Assembly (NCBI GenBank): GCA_021604265.1
Contig: BQIY01000037.1
Coordinates: 1 to 10,957, forward strand
Source of the DNA: Nitrospirales bacterium
Lineage (GTDB): Bacteria > Nitrospirota > Nitrospiria > Nitrospirales > UBA8639
Reading direction: 5' to 3'
Length of the DNA stretch: 10,957 nucleotides
Every line of letters starts with the position of its first letter. The first letter of the stretch is position 1. The notes beneath the pieces were generated by a model. The model had not been told where the DNA came from and did not search any database. It saw nothing but the letters and a program-made list of their open reading frames with translations. Positions 1 through 7,591 of this stretch are shown in pieces. Made by a program: the position numbers and the translations under genes.

Positions 1-294
1 TGCCGCACCCGCCCCGATAAATTGAAGCCCAATCAGCATTAACAAGTGATTCGCTAACACCGCCACTCCCAGTAGGGCCAATACGCCAACATCTCGAACT
101 GAAAATGCCGCCGTACCTTCCCGCCACAACCATAAGGGAACCAAAATTAAGAGAGCTCCCAGCCCGCGAATTACTGAGACTTCAACAGGAGAAAATGGCC
201 CAAGCGCGACTTTTTGGGCCACAACGGACCCACCCCAGACGACCGCCGCAGTGGTCAACGCCGCATAAGCCGCTGAAGATGTACGTATAGACAT
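1..294 (-). CDS. EamA/DMT-family transporter, N-terminal part (cut by window edge)
   Basis: This is the first 98 residues of a multi-pass inner-membrane protein; the gene continues beyond position 1. Translating the minus strand from the ATG at 294 gives a short polar start, a hydrophobic helix at about residues 9-30 containing WGGSVVAQKVAL, a second at about 41-57 (VIRGLGALLILVPL), and a third at about 69-92 ending GLQFIGAGAA. The WGG...K.AL...P.....R pattern in helices 1-2 and the LMLIGLQ..GAG.A stretch are typical of EamA domains of the drug/metabolite transporter superfamily. Complete members have about 290-300 residues and ten helices. The substrate cannot be told from this part. The ATG at 294 is the first start in an open frame, because an in-frame stop lies at 304-306, but no clear Shine-Dalgarno precedes it. 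The gene is divergent from the phosphopantetheinyl transferase gene to its right. Confidence 0.8.
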   Translation of the reverse strand, partial: MSIRTSSAAYAALTTAAVVWGGSVVAQKVALGPFSPVEVSVIRGLGALLILVPLWLWREGTAAFSVRDVGVLALLGVAVLANHLLMLIGLQFIGAGAA

Positions 295-599
295 GATGGG
301 ATGTTAGATAGGAAACGGATACCGTACCAATGAAACGAAGAAATGAGACGTCTCTCACCAAGACCTTTCTGAAATCGAAAGGCCTGCTATAACAGCCGTA
401 GGGTATTCCGTCAAGATATGGAACCGCTCTCGTGGTTCACGTCTGACTGCGCTCAACGGAAGATCATGAAACGCAAGAGTGCATGAGAACAGATTGATTG
501 CTTCAAGCTATTTCCTCTCATACAATAGTCAGGCATGGGAGTGATGTATTCTCCGCGGCCTCAATTCTTCTGACGTTCTTCATCGAAGCATTTTCTTCT
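295..599. other. Intergenic region between divergent transporter and PPTase genes
   Basis: About 300 bases without a convincing gene. It must hold the control regions of two divergent genes. The only structure I see is a short inverted repeat, CCTTTC at 364-369 and GAAAGG at 377-382 with a 7-base loop. It has no following T-run, so it is not a terminator. I could not pick out a confident sigma70 promoter for either gene. The frame of the PPTase gene is open back to a TTG at 498, but the residues before the ATG at 600 do not resemble the family. Confidence 0.4.
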
Positions 600-1370
600 A
601 TGTCCAACGACTTCAGGTTATGTCATGACGGTTCTTGGCACACCCCAAATCAAGCATTGACGGTATCGTCCAATGACGTGCACATATGGAAAGTCGGCTT
701 AACACCGCATGAAGACCACTTTCCCAAGCTACTAAGCCTTCTCTCACCAGATGAATGCACACGAGCTCAGCGCTTCAAATTTCAAGAACATCGTCAGGCC
801 TTTATTGCCGCTCACAGCGCGCTCAGGCTTATCATGAGCCGATATCTACTCGTAGAAGCTCAGTCACTCGTGTTCTCCCAAGGCCCACAGGGCAAACCTT
901 TCTTGAACGAACCATTCGCGGACCCGCCTCTCTTATTTAACCTCAGCCATACACAGCATGTCGCGCTCTATGCCTTTGCCCTTAATCGAGAAGTCGGGAT
1001 CGACCTTGAATACAAACACCGAAACATTAGCTATCAATCGCTCATCGAACGAATTTGCTCGGAAAAAGAAAAAGCTCACATCATGTCCCATGCACCACCT
1101 GACCAGAAACAAGTCTTTTTAGCCTGTTGGACCAGAAAAGAAGCATACGTGAAAGCCACAGGGAAAGGGCTTTCATTCCCGTTACAGACCATCACAGTCT
1201 CTCTTCCGCCAACGACTCCGACCGCTCTCCTTGAAGTCGCAGAAGATGTCCTGGAACCCTTACGATGGACCATGCATGAAATTCAGGTAGACCTTGATCA
1301 TGTAGCCGCACTGGTCGTCGCTGGGCATAGCTGGAATCCAGTCTATTGGGAATGGTCGTGGGAAATATAA
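600..1370 (+). CDS. 4'-phosphopantetheinyl transferase, Sfp/AcpT-type
   Basis: The enzyme transfers the 4'-phosphopantetheine arm of coenzyme A to a serine of acyl- or peptidyl-carrier proteins, turning apo into holo forms in the cytoplasm. From the ATG at 600 the protein has 256 residues, in the range of Sfp-type enzymes (about 220-260). Visible family motifs are the substrate-side GPQGKP (95-100) and FNLSH (113-117), the metal-binding GIDLE (133-137, with D135 and E137 as Mg ligands), and the helix WTRKEAYVKATGKG (177-190), which supplies the third acidic ligand and the lysine. The N-terminal half contains the usual RAQRF...R..F..AH.ALR pattern (55-76). The frame is open upstream to a TTG at 498, giving 34 extra residues without family resemblance, so I prefer 600, although its Shine-Dalgarno is weak. 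No polyketide, peptide or fatty-acid synthase gene lies nearby, so the carrier-protein partner is unknown. It could be the cell's general holo-ACP synthase or serve secondary metabolism. Confidence 0.9.
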   Translation: MSNDFRLCHDGSWHTPNQALTVSSNDVHIWKVGLTPHEDHFPKLLSLLSPDECTRAQRFKFQEHRQAFIAAHSALRLIMSRYLLVEAQSLVFSQGPQGKPFLNEPFADPPLLFNLSHTQHVALYAFALNREVGIDLEYKHRNISYQSLIERICSEKEKAHIMSHAPPDQKQVFLACWTRKEAYVKATGKGLSFPLQTITVSLPPTTPTALLEVAEDVLEPLRWTMHEIQVDLDHVAALVVAGHSWNPVYWEWSWEI

Positions 1371-1473
1371 GCCGATCAGAAAAAGGAGACTTTAGCCTTA
1401 CTTCCCCACGGACTGCCGAAATTTTACTAACCGGCCGGACCAAAGGGCTTAGCAGTTTAGGTCTTCTGCGCCG

Positions 1474-1503
1474 TTGACGTGTATAAAATCATAGGGGTAG
1501 AAT
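1474..1503 (+). promoter_or_regulatory. Sigma70-like promoter ahead of the ferredoxin gene
   Basis: TTGACG at 1474-1479 and TAGAAT at 1498-1503 each match the -35 and -10 consensus at five of six bases, with an 18-base spacer. Transcription would start near 1510, leaving a leader of about 100 bases before the ferredoxin ATG. This suggests that the ferredoxin is transcribed separately from the upstream PPTase gene. The call rests on consensus matching only. Confidence 0.55.
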
Positions 1504-1607
1504 GAGGCTGGATATAGTATTGTGTTTGCGAGTTCCCCGCTAGGGAATACCATTGAAATTTCTTTTTTTAAGGACATTTTCGATTTATCGGTTTTGAAGG
1601 AGGGTCT

Positions 1608-1955
1608 ATGTCACTGCTTATTACTGAAGAGTGCATCAATTGTGGAGCGTGTTTACCAGAATGTCCCAATGAAGCAATATTCGAAACTCGAAGCGCTGCA
1701 GAGGAAGCGGGCAATCAAGTAGGAGAAGGGCAAGGCGATGGTGACACCGTCTATGTCATCACGCACGAACGATGCACCGAATGCGTGGGCCACTTTGACG
1801 AACCTCAATGTGCCGCTGTCTGCCCCGTCGACGATTGCTGTATCTCTGATCCGGAAATTCCTGAAACCACAGAAGTCTTACTAGAGAAAGCACGATCTTT
1901 GAACCCGGATAAAGAAATCGATCCGGAAAAGGTCTGGAGCGGTGTAAGAAACTAA
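1608..1955 (+). CDS. YfhL-type ferredoxin with two 4Fe-4S motifs, enlarged central loop
   Basis: A small cytoplasmic electron carrier of 115 residues. The first cluster motif is C9-x2-C12-x2-C15-x3-C19-P and the second is C56-x2-C59-x8-C68-x3-C72-P. The CTECVGH...PQC wording of the second motif, with its eight-residue spacer, is the hallmark of the YfhL/Fdx family of bacterial ferredoxins. E. coli YfhL has about 86 residues. This protein is longer mainly because of an acidic, glycine-rich insert between the two halves (about residues 27-47) and a longer C-terminal tail. Two further cysteines, C77 and C78, follow the second motif. The start is well set: GAAGGAGGG at 1596-1604 lies just before the ATG. 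Its redox partner is not evident from the neighbours. A promoter at 1474-1503 and a terminator at 1986-2029 frame it as a single-gene unit. Confidence 0.9.
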   Translation: MSLLITEECINCGACLPECPNEAIFETRSAAEEAGNQVGEGQGDGDTVYVITHERCTECVGHFDEPQCAAVCPVDDCCISDPEIPETTEVLLEKARSLNPDKEIDPEKVWSGVRN

Positions 1956-1985
1956 TAGTTCGAATATCCGCCTCTCTCGTTTAAC

Positions 1986-2029
1986 AAAAAGACCCATACT
2001 TCCTTGGTCGGAAGCATGGGTCTTTTTTT
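1986..2029. terminator. Bidirectional intrinsic terminator between ferredoxin and smc
   Basis: A 13-base stem pairs 1991-2003 with 2010-2022, with one mismatch and a 6-base loop (TTGGTC). Seven T follow on the plus strand (2023-2029) and five A precede it (1986-1990), giving a T-run on the minus strand as well. It lies 30 bases past the ferredoxin stop and about 65 bases past the smc stop, so it can end both convergent transcripts. Confidence 0.88.
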
Positions 2030-2086
2030 ATCGAGAATGATTTACTAACTTACACAGTCAGACTTCGAAGCCTACCTCTCTTCGAG

Positions 2087-5000
2087 TTACGAAACATCCT
2101 GTAGCTCATTCAGTCTAACCGATACGAGTTTTGATATCCCTGGCTGTTCCATGGTGACACCAAATAGAGAATCTGCCACTTCCATCGTTCGTTTGTTATG
2201 CGTGACGATGAGAAATTGAGACCGTTCGGCCATTTGCGTCAAAAATTGTCCAAACCGCCCGACATTCGCTTCATCAAGAGGCGCATCAACCTCATCAAGG
2301 ACACAAAACGGAGAAGGTTTAATCAGGAAACTGGCAAACAGTAACGCAAGCACCGTCATGGTTTTCTCGCCACCTGACAACATTGACAAATTTTTCAAGC
2401 GTTTCCCTGGGGGCTGCGCAATAATATCCACCCCAGCATCTCGCCGTTTCGTGTCGCCCTCTTCTTCTTCCGGCTCAACTAAAACAAGCTCGGCACGACC
2501 TCCCGCAAATAAGGCGGTAAAGACCTCATTAAACTTTTCCTGAATACTCTTAAAGGTTTCAGCAAACAACTTGTTGGTGGTTTGGTTCAAACGTTGAATG
2601 ATTTCTTGGAGAGACTGAATCGAGGTAGTTAAATCAGCTTCCTGTGTCGTGAGAAATTCACAGCGTTCCTGAAGTTCTTGATGCTCTTCGATTGCAGCAA
2701 GATTAATAGGTCCCATCCGCCCTAATTTTCCTCGAATAGTTTCCAATTGCTCTTTCCATAACTCAGACGAATTCTCAGGAAGACTTTCTGGTTCAACTTC
2801 ACCCTCATCAAGTTGAGAATCCGTCGAAACTGGGACGTTGAGTGCCTCTAACGAAAGGCTATACGTTTCGGTGAGCGTGTCTTCCACAGTAGTCAACTTC
2901 GTCCGAACCTCTGCTAAGCGAACTTCAATTCCACTCCTGACTTTCAGTGTCTCAGCCAGTTTTTCACGAATGTCTGCCACTTGACGGTCAAAGAGCCTCG
3001 TCTGTTCGAGAACCTGATTATATTGATCTTGAAATTCTGTCAGTGTCCGTTCAATCCCGTCCTTTTTGTCTTGCGCCTTTTCAAACATTTCTTCCAAACG
3101 CACACGCTCATCTCGACTTTGACGAGTCTGGAGAAAGAGTTGCTCGAGCTGTTGATCCAGCTGTTGCAGTTTTGTCGATCGGGCGACTTCTTCTTGCTGT
3201 AGACGGGCGAGATCACTTTGCTCATGTGTGCGTTGAGCTTGAAAGGTTCTCAGGCTCATTTGCGTTTCAGTCATGACTGCCTGTAACGCTCGAACGTTGT
3301 CTTCAACGCCGGCAAAATCTTCAGAAACATGGGCAAGCTCCTGCTCTCGTTCAACCCGAGTCGCCTCCAGTTGAGTCAGTTGTTCCTGTAGTAATGCCGA
3401 CTCTTCCTGTAATTTCGTCACTTCGGACTCTTCCGACTGTTGCTCATGACGTATCGTCTCAAGACGACGAATGACCTCAGGAAGGGCACTGGCCCGAACA
3501 CCTTCCTCCTTTTGCAAAGACATCAGCCGCACTTCTGTCTCACGTATGGATTGATGAAGACCCTGAAGCTGGGACTGAGTCAATTCAAGGTCATGAGCCA
3601 CGGTATTTCGATCGGCTTGATCTTGTTCGAGACTGGTCCCTAACTCAACAGCTTTAGCTTCTAAACGAAGGATTTCACCTCGCCGGCGCAACACACCTCC
3701 AGACTCTCCAACGACACCACCTGTCATGACGCCAGACGGATGAATCGTTTCCCCATCCGCGGTGACAAGCAAAGGCCCCCTTCCCTCAAACCACTGATGC
3801 TTCTCCATAATTTGCAAACCGGCCTCGAGTGATTCCACCACGTACACATTTTCCAAAAATAGCGTCGTGGCGCGTTGAAGTTCCTCAGGAGTACGAACAA
3901 AACTGATAGCCGAACCCCGAATGGCTGTCTCGTCTTCCAAGGTTTGCTGCCAACCCGCCTCATCACGTGTCCGAGATGCCACAAGATGGACAGGGAGAAA
4001 GCTTCCACGGCCCAACGATTGATTCTTGAGTGTGGTGATCGCCCGGACAGCGTCCTCAGGACTCTCCACAACCCAAGCGTTAATACGATCACCGAGAGCG
4101 GCTTCAATAGCTTTTTCAGCATGCTCCTCCACAACCATGCGTTCAGCAAAGACTTCCTTGACTTCACGACAGGCTCCGCGAATCGAAGTTTCTTCAATCT
4201 CACCCGTTGCACTATAGCCAAATTCTTCGTGGAGCACCGCGCGGAGTGCACGGAGCTCGGACTCAATGCCAGCTATACTTGTTCGACCCTCGAGGAGACG
4301 GCCGTCAAGAGCTTTCTGACTGGCAGACAACGATTGCACCGATTGCTCAGATTCACCACGTTTGGCACATAACTGTTCGAGAGTTTCTGCTAAGGCTTCT
4401 CGCTGCTGACGCAGTTCATCACCCTCCGAGGACAAACGAGTCTGCTGAGCTTCAGCCTCTGCACATTCTAGTAATAACCGCTCAAGACGACGTGCGAGAC
4501 CAGATCGTCTCTCATCAAAACTTTCCAAACGATTCTCCGTGTTTGTTTTCTTCACCGTGAGGTCTAGAAGTGTGGTTCGAAGACGATCAAGTTCTTCACT
4601 TGTCGCCGATCGCTTCTCCAATAAGGCACTCTGCTGCTCTTCTCCATCAATGACGGATTGTTCTAACGACTCAATTTGACCTTCCACATGTGCAATACGC
4701 TCGGTAATCGCTTCCGCCAATCCTTGAGATTGATCAGCTTCCTCCTTGACCCGCGTCCGCTCGTTCATGGCCTGCTCATGCTGTTCCTCGTAATGCTCCA
4801 ATTGATTCCGAAGAACTTCGATAGAGGTTAAGGAGTGCCCCATGGCCTGCTCAACTTCTCGCAATTGCTCTCGACTGAGGGTGACAGACTCTCCAGTTTT
4901 TGCTAAATCCAGCTTGATCACTTCTTGCTCCGCCAACAAGCGTTTCTCTTCAGAGATCTGCGCAAGCTCTTGCGTTTCGGACTCTTCCAACTCAAGATCA

Positions 5001-5758
5001 ATGCCGCGCTGACGTTCCCGTAACTGCCGGTATTCCCATTGAAGAAGTTGTATTTCAAGGTTTTTCGCTTCGCTCTTTAATTCTTGATAATTTCTCGCCT
5101 GCCTGGCTTGGCGTTCTAACGAACGAAGCTGTCGCTGGACTTCTGCCAAAATATCCCGAACCCGAAAGAGGTTTTGTTCCGTTGAATCTAATTTTCTCAG
5201 CGCCTCGGCTTTTTGCTTTTTATAGCGAATAATACCCGCCGTCTCTTCGATAAATTCACGTCGTTCCAAAGGCGATGCGCTCAACAGTTGATCGATATTG
5301 CCCTGTTCGATAACCGTATGGCCCTTCGTCCCTGCCCGAGATGCCCACAATAAGCTTCGAATATCTTTGAGCCGACAAGGAATCTTGTTGATCGAGTACT
5401 CACTATCACCGTCACGATACAAGCGACGGGTAATCATGATCTCCGTGGATTGAGCCAACGCATCTCCCAAGGCCGATAACGCTTCCAGCTCTTGTTCGGT
5501 GACTCCCCCAAAAATTGTCGAGACTTCGGCCATTCCCATGGGTTTACGCACTTCGGTCCCATTGAAGATGACATCTTCCATTTTCTCTGTTCTAAGAGAC
5601 TTTGGGCTCTGTTCTCCGAGCGACCAGAGTAACGCATCCACAATGTTACTTTTTCCGGTACCATTAGGCCCCACAATCGCCGTCACTCCCTGAGGGAATT
5701 CGATTTTGGCCTCAGCAAATGACTTAAACCCTTCGACAATCAAGGTCTGCAGATGCAT
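2087..5758 (-). CDS. smc: Chromosome segregation/condensation ATPase SMC
   Basis: SMC forms the ATP-driven ring that organises and separates bacterial chromosomes, normally as a homodimer with the kleisin ScpA and with ScpB. The protein has 1223 residues, full length for the family. The N-terminal head holds VEGFKSF (8-14), Walker A GPNGTGKS (30-37) and the DVIFNGT segment (62-68). A long Glu/Gln/Leu-rich coiled coil runs from about 170 to 510. The hinge domain spans about 515-695, with AIEAALG near 550, GRGSFLP near 583 and a GG-V-GESGGVL-RR exit segment near 680-693. The second coiled coil extends to about 1050. The C-terminal head has the ABC signature LSGGEK (1127-1132), Walker B CVLDEVDAPLD (1152-1162, with D1155 and catalytic E1156) and the switch histidine in THNKRT (1186-1191). 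The ATG at 5758 starts directly at the conserved head, with a GGGGG run a few bases upstream. No scpA or scpB gene lies in the window. The gene is convergent with the ferredoxin gene and divergent from the pilin gene. Confidence 0.97.
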   Translation of the reverse strand: MHLQTLIVEGFKSFAEAKIEFPQGVTAIVGPNGTGKSNIVDALLWSLGEQSPKSLRTEKMEDVIFNGTEVRKPMGMAEVSTIFGGVTEQELEALSALGDALAQSTEIMITRRLYRDGDSEYSINKIPCRLKDIRSLLWASRAGTKGHTVIEQGNIDQLLSASPLERREFIEETAGIIRYKKQKAEALRKLDSTEQNLFRVRDILAEVQRQLRSLERQARQARNYQELKSEAKNLEIQLLQWEYRQLRERQRGIDLELEESETQELAQISEEKRLLAEQEVIKLDLAKTGESVTLSREQLREVEQAMGHSLTSIEVLRNQLEHYEEQHEQAMNERTRVKEEADQSQGLAEAITERIAHVEGQIESLEQSVIDGEEQQSALLEKRSATSEELDRLRTTLLDLTVKKTNTENRLESFDERRSGLARRLERLLLECAEAEAQQTRLSSEGDELRQQREALAETLEQLCAKRGESEQSVQSLSASQKALDGRLLEGRTSIAGIESELRALRAVLHEEFGYSATGEIEETSIRGACREVKEVFAERMVVEEHAEKAIEAALGDRINAWVVESPEDAVRAITTLKNQSLGRGSFLPVHLVASRTRDEAGWQQTLEDETAIRGSAISFVRTPEELQRATTLFLENVYVVESLEAGLQIMEKHQWFEGRGPLLVTADGETIHPSGVMTGGVVGESGGVLRRRGEILRLEAKAVELGTSLEQDQADRNTVAHDLELTQSQLQGLHQSIRETEVRLMSLQKEEGVRASALPEVIRRLETIRHEQQSEESEVTKLQEESALLQEQLTQLEATRVEREQELAHVSEDFAGVEDNVRALQAVMTETQMSLRTFQAQRTHEQSDLARLQQEEVARSTKLQQLDQQLEQLFLQTRQSRDERVRLEEMFEKAQDKKDGIERTLTEFQDQYNQVLEQTRLFDRQVADIREKLAETLKVRSGIEVRLAEVRTKLTTVEDTLTETYSLSLEALNVPVSTDSQLDEGEVEPESLPENSSELWKEQLETIRGKLGRMGPINLAAIEEHQELQERCEFLTTQEADLTTSIQSLQEIIQRLNQTTNKLFAETFKSIQEKFNEVFTALFAGGRAELVLVEPEEEEGDTKRRDAGVDIIAQPPGKRLKNLSMLSGGEKTMTVLALLFASFLIKPSPFCVLDEVDAPLDEANVGRFGQFLTQMAERSQFLIVTHNKRTMEVADSLFGVTMEQPGISKLVSVRLNELQDVS

Positions 5759-6287
5759 GCGTTTCCCCCGTAAAATTGGAGATTCAGACTTCGAACTGAC
5801 AATTCTAAATGTCTACCATAGTATTTTCGTAAAATCAAAAAAGCCTACCAAATAAAGTAGGACAATTCTACTATCTATGCCATATGTTGTGGGTAAAATG
5901 GGGATAACTACTCTTTCCACTTGGAGGCCTGAGCAAATGAATACCCCTTACCCTTACGACGTCTTTCATTTCACCCTTGCTTCTTGACTGCAAGGAATAG
6001 TGATAAGCATTTTATTCATCAAATATGTAATTTGTGTTCGCATGACATAACAGTACATCACCAAGGTACTTATTGAGGCATTAAGAATCCATGATTTTTA
6101 TCCGACATAAGGGAAATAGCCTAAGGCTTTCATGAGATGAGTTGAGAATAATTTGAGCAAACTGATCGTGAGGACATGCGCTGCTGAAAAGGTCAAGATC
6201 GAACAAAGCTTGTCAGCGATGGGGAAATCATGGGCACACCATCAAAACTGACATCCATTCAATATGCCCTGCAGGAGAAAGAAGGTC
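5759..6287. other. Long noncoding region between divergent smc and pilin genes
   Basis: About 530 AT-rich bases without a convincing gene on either strand. It must contain the upstream control regions of smc (minus) and of the pilin gene (plus). I see only short inverted repeats: CCTTGC at 5975-5980 with GCAAGG at 5990-5995 (9-base loop), and AGTAG/CTACT around 5856-5873. Neither is followed by a T-run. No sigma70 or sigma54 promoter stood out clearly enough to call. A short regulatory RNA here cannot be excluded from sequence alone. Confidence 0.4.
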
Positions 6288-6458
6288 ATGATGGACATAA
6301 TGCAATTTCTTAACGATGAAGAAGGCGCGACCGCATTGGAATATGGATTGCTCGCAGCATTGATTGCGGCGGTGATCATTGGCGCGGTCACAACTCTTGG
6401 ACAAACCGTGGCCAATACATTCAATTCAATTTCGGATTCGATGACCGCGGCTTCTTAA
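6288..6458 (+). CDS. Flp/type IVb pilin prepilin
   Basis: A 56-residue prepilin of the Flp family, the main subunit of Tad-type adhesive pili. The short polar leader ends at G13. Prepilin peptidase would cut between G13 and A14, releasing a mature protein that begins ATALEYGLLAALIAAVIIGAV. The ATALEY motif, with glutamate at mature position 5 and tyrosine at 6, is the Flp signature, and it is followed by a single hydrophobic helix of about 20 residues and a short Ser/Thr-rich tail. I chose the ATG at 6288 because AGGAG (6273-6277) and GAAGG (6281-6285) precede it. An ATG at 6291 is equally possible and would remove one residue, while an upstream ATG at 6264 would precede these ribosome binding sites. 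No tad/cpa assembly genes, prepilin peptidase or pseudopilin genes accompany it here, so the secretion machinery must be encoded elsewhere. A terminator follows 85 bases after the stop. Confidence 0.9.
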   Translation: MMDIMQFLNDEEGATALEYGLLAALIAAVIIGAVTTLGQTVANTFNSISDSMTAAS

Positions 6459-6543
6459 CGAGCGTGCACACGGTTTCTTGATCGCGTCAGATGGGAGCCT
6501 GCACGGTAAAGGCATACCCTCAAACTCAAATGTATAGGCTGAT

Positions 6544-6578
6544 AAGGAGGCGGCCTCAATGCAGGCGGCCTCCTTTCT
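6544..6578 (+). terminator. Hairpin terminator after the pilin gene
   Basis: AAGGAGGCGGCCT (6544-6556) pairs with AGGCGGCCTCCTT (6563-6575) with one mismatch, across a 6-base loop. The stem is GC-rich and very stable, but the following T-run is short (TTTCT). The matching A-rich side is too weak for efficient termination from the other strand. It places the pilin on a monocistronic transcript. Confidence 0.7.
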
Positions 6579-6734
6579 ACAATTTCCCCAATATTCCAAT
6601 AGAACCCTCTGCAAAAATCCGCTGAGTTGAGGATCTTGGTTTCTCGGGTTGTCTTTTGAGGGGTCTCTTGCCTACCTCTTTCTTGCTTACCTTTCGCGGA
6701 TTATTGGTGTCGCTTCTTCGGAAACTCACCTTCG

Positions 6735-7591
6735 TCAATTGGCCTCGAGCAGCGCTTGCCGACAGAAGAGATGGTCCCAAGAAGTTGAATAACTCAAACC
6801 AAGCCTTAATCGGTGGCTGTTGTAAAACATCGCTATATAATCCAATATATCCTGCTGGGCCTCCAAGCGTGTCTGATAGCTTCGCCATTGAACACGCTCT
6901 TTCTTCAGACTTGCCAAAAAGCTTTAGGCCACAGCATTGTCCCAGCAATTTCCTTTACGGCTCATACTACCGATAAACTCGTGTGCCTTCAGCAAACGCC
7001 GGTACGCTTTGCTCGCATACTGTGAGCCACGATCCGAATGCACCACCAACCTTACCTTCGGCCGCCACTACCAGATCGCCATGCGAAGCGCATCAGTGAC
7101 CAACCTGACTTTCATCCGAGACCCCATACTCCAGCGCACCACCCAGCGTGCAAATAAGTCAACAACAATCGCCAGGTATACCCAGCCTTCCTGCGTCCAC
7201 ACATATATGATGTCAGCAACATAAGCCTGGTCGGGTCCTCTGGCGGAAAACTGCCGATCCAAGACGTTCTCAAAGACCGGCTGCTTGTCCTTGCTCTTCG
7301 TGGCCACCTTGTATTTCTTCGGTACCGTACTGCAATGCGAGCCTCTCGCATCAGCGTCCTGGCTTTCTGGCGGCCCACCGGATACCTCAGCGCTCTCAGT
7401 GCTCACTTCATCCGCCGTGTGCCGTAGCTGTGACCGCTGGTGGCCAGTATGTTCTGGCGTGCAAGATCCAGTTGCTCTGGGCTCTGACGTTTTCAATAGC
7501 GGTCGTACGCATTACGACTTACACCCAGTAATCGACACATCAGGTCGACAGGCCAGGTCTTCTTGTCTTGGGTGATAAACGCGTATTTCAT
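6735..7591 (-). pseudogene. IS3-family transposase OrfB, inactivated
   Basis: The reading frame begins at the ATG at 7591 (MKYAFITQ...WPVDLMCRLLGVSR) and family-like sequence continues to LLEAN and a TGA at 6735-6737, about 285 codons, which is full length for OrfB. It is broken by stops at 7493-7495 (TGA), 7403-7405 (TGA), 7068-7070 (TAG) and 6924-6926 (TAA), and by a one-base frameshift near 7310-7325, after which the family sequence continues as KYKVATKSKDKQPVFEN. The catalytic core is recognisable: the first aspartate is in VADIIY (codon 7212-7214) and the second in HSDRGSQY (7032-7034). The third residue should be a glutamate 36 codons later, after WDNAVA, and that codon is the TAA at 6924-6926. 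The C-terminal segment with MFYNSHRL is present. No functional protein is expected. Confidence 0.9.

Noticed and set aside
1431..1438. CCGGCCGG palindrome downstream of the PPTase gene
   Set aside because: Eight bases, not repeated and without a T-run; expected by chance at this rate.
3724..4372. Open frames of 165-180 codons on both strands inside smc (3724-4266 minus, 3875-4372 plus)
   Set aside because: They lie wholly within the smc hinge-coding region, show no family features and are explained as shadows of a long, strongly constrained gene.
5856..5873. AGTAG/CTACT inverted repeat upstream of smc
   Set aside because: Five base pairs with a long loop; not distinguishable from chance in AT-rich DNA.
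6708..6734. Possible right end of the IS starting TGT at 6708
   Set aside because: Beyond the first three bases it matches the other end at scattered positions only, and the flanking bases do not give a target duplication.
6577..6948. 123-codon minus-strand frame over the end of the IS element
   Set aside because: Its first half is the out-of-frame reading of orfB and its second half has no recognisable domain or start signal.
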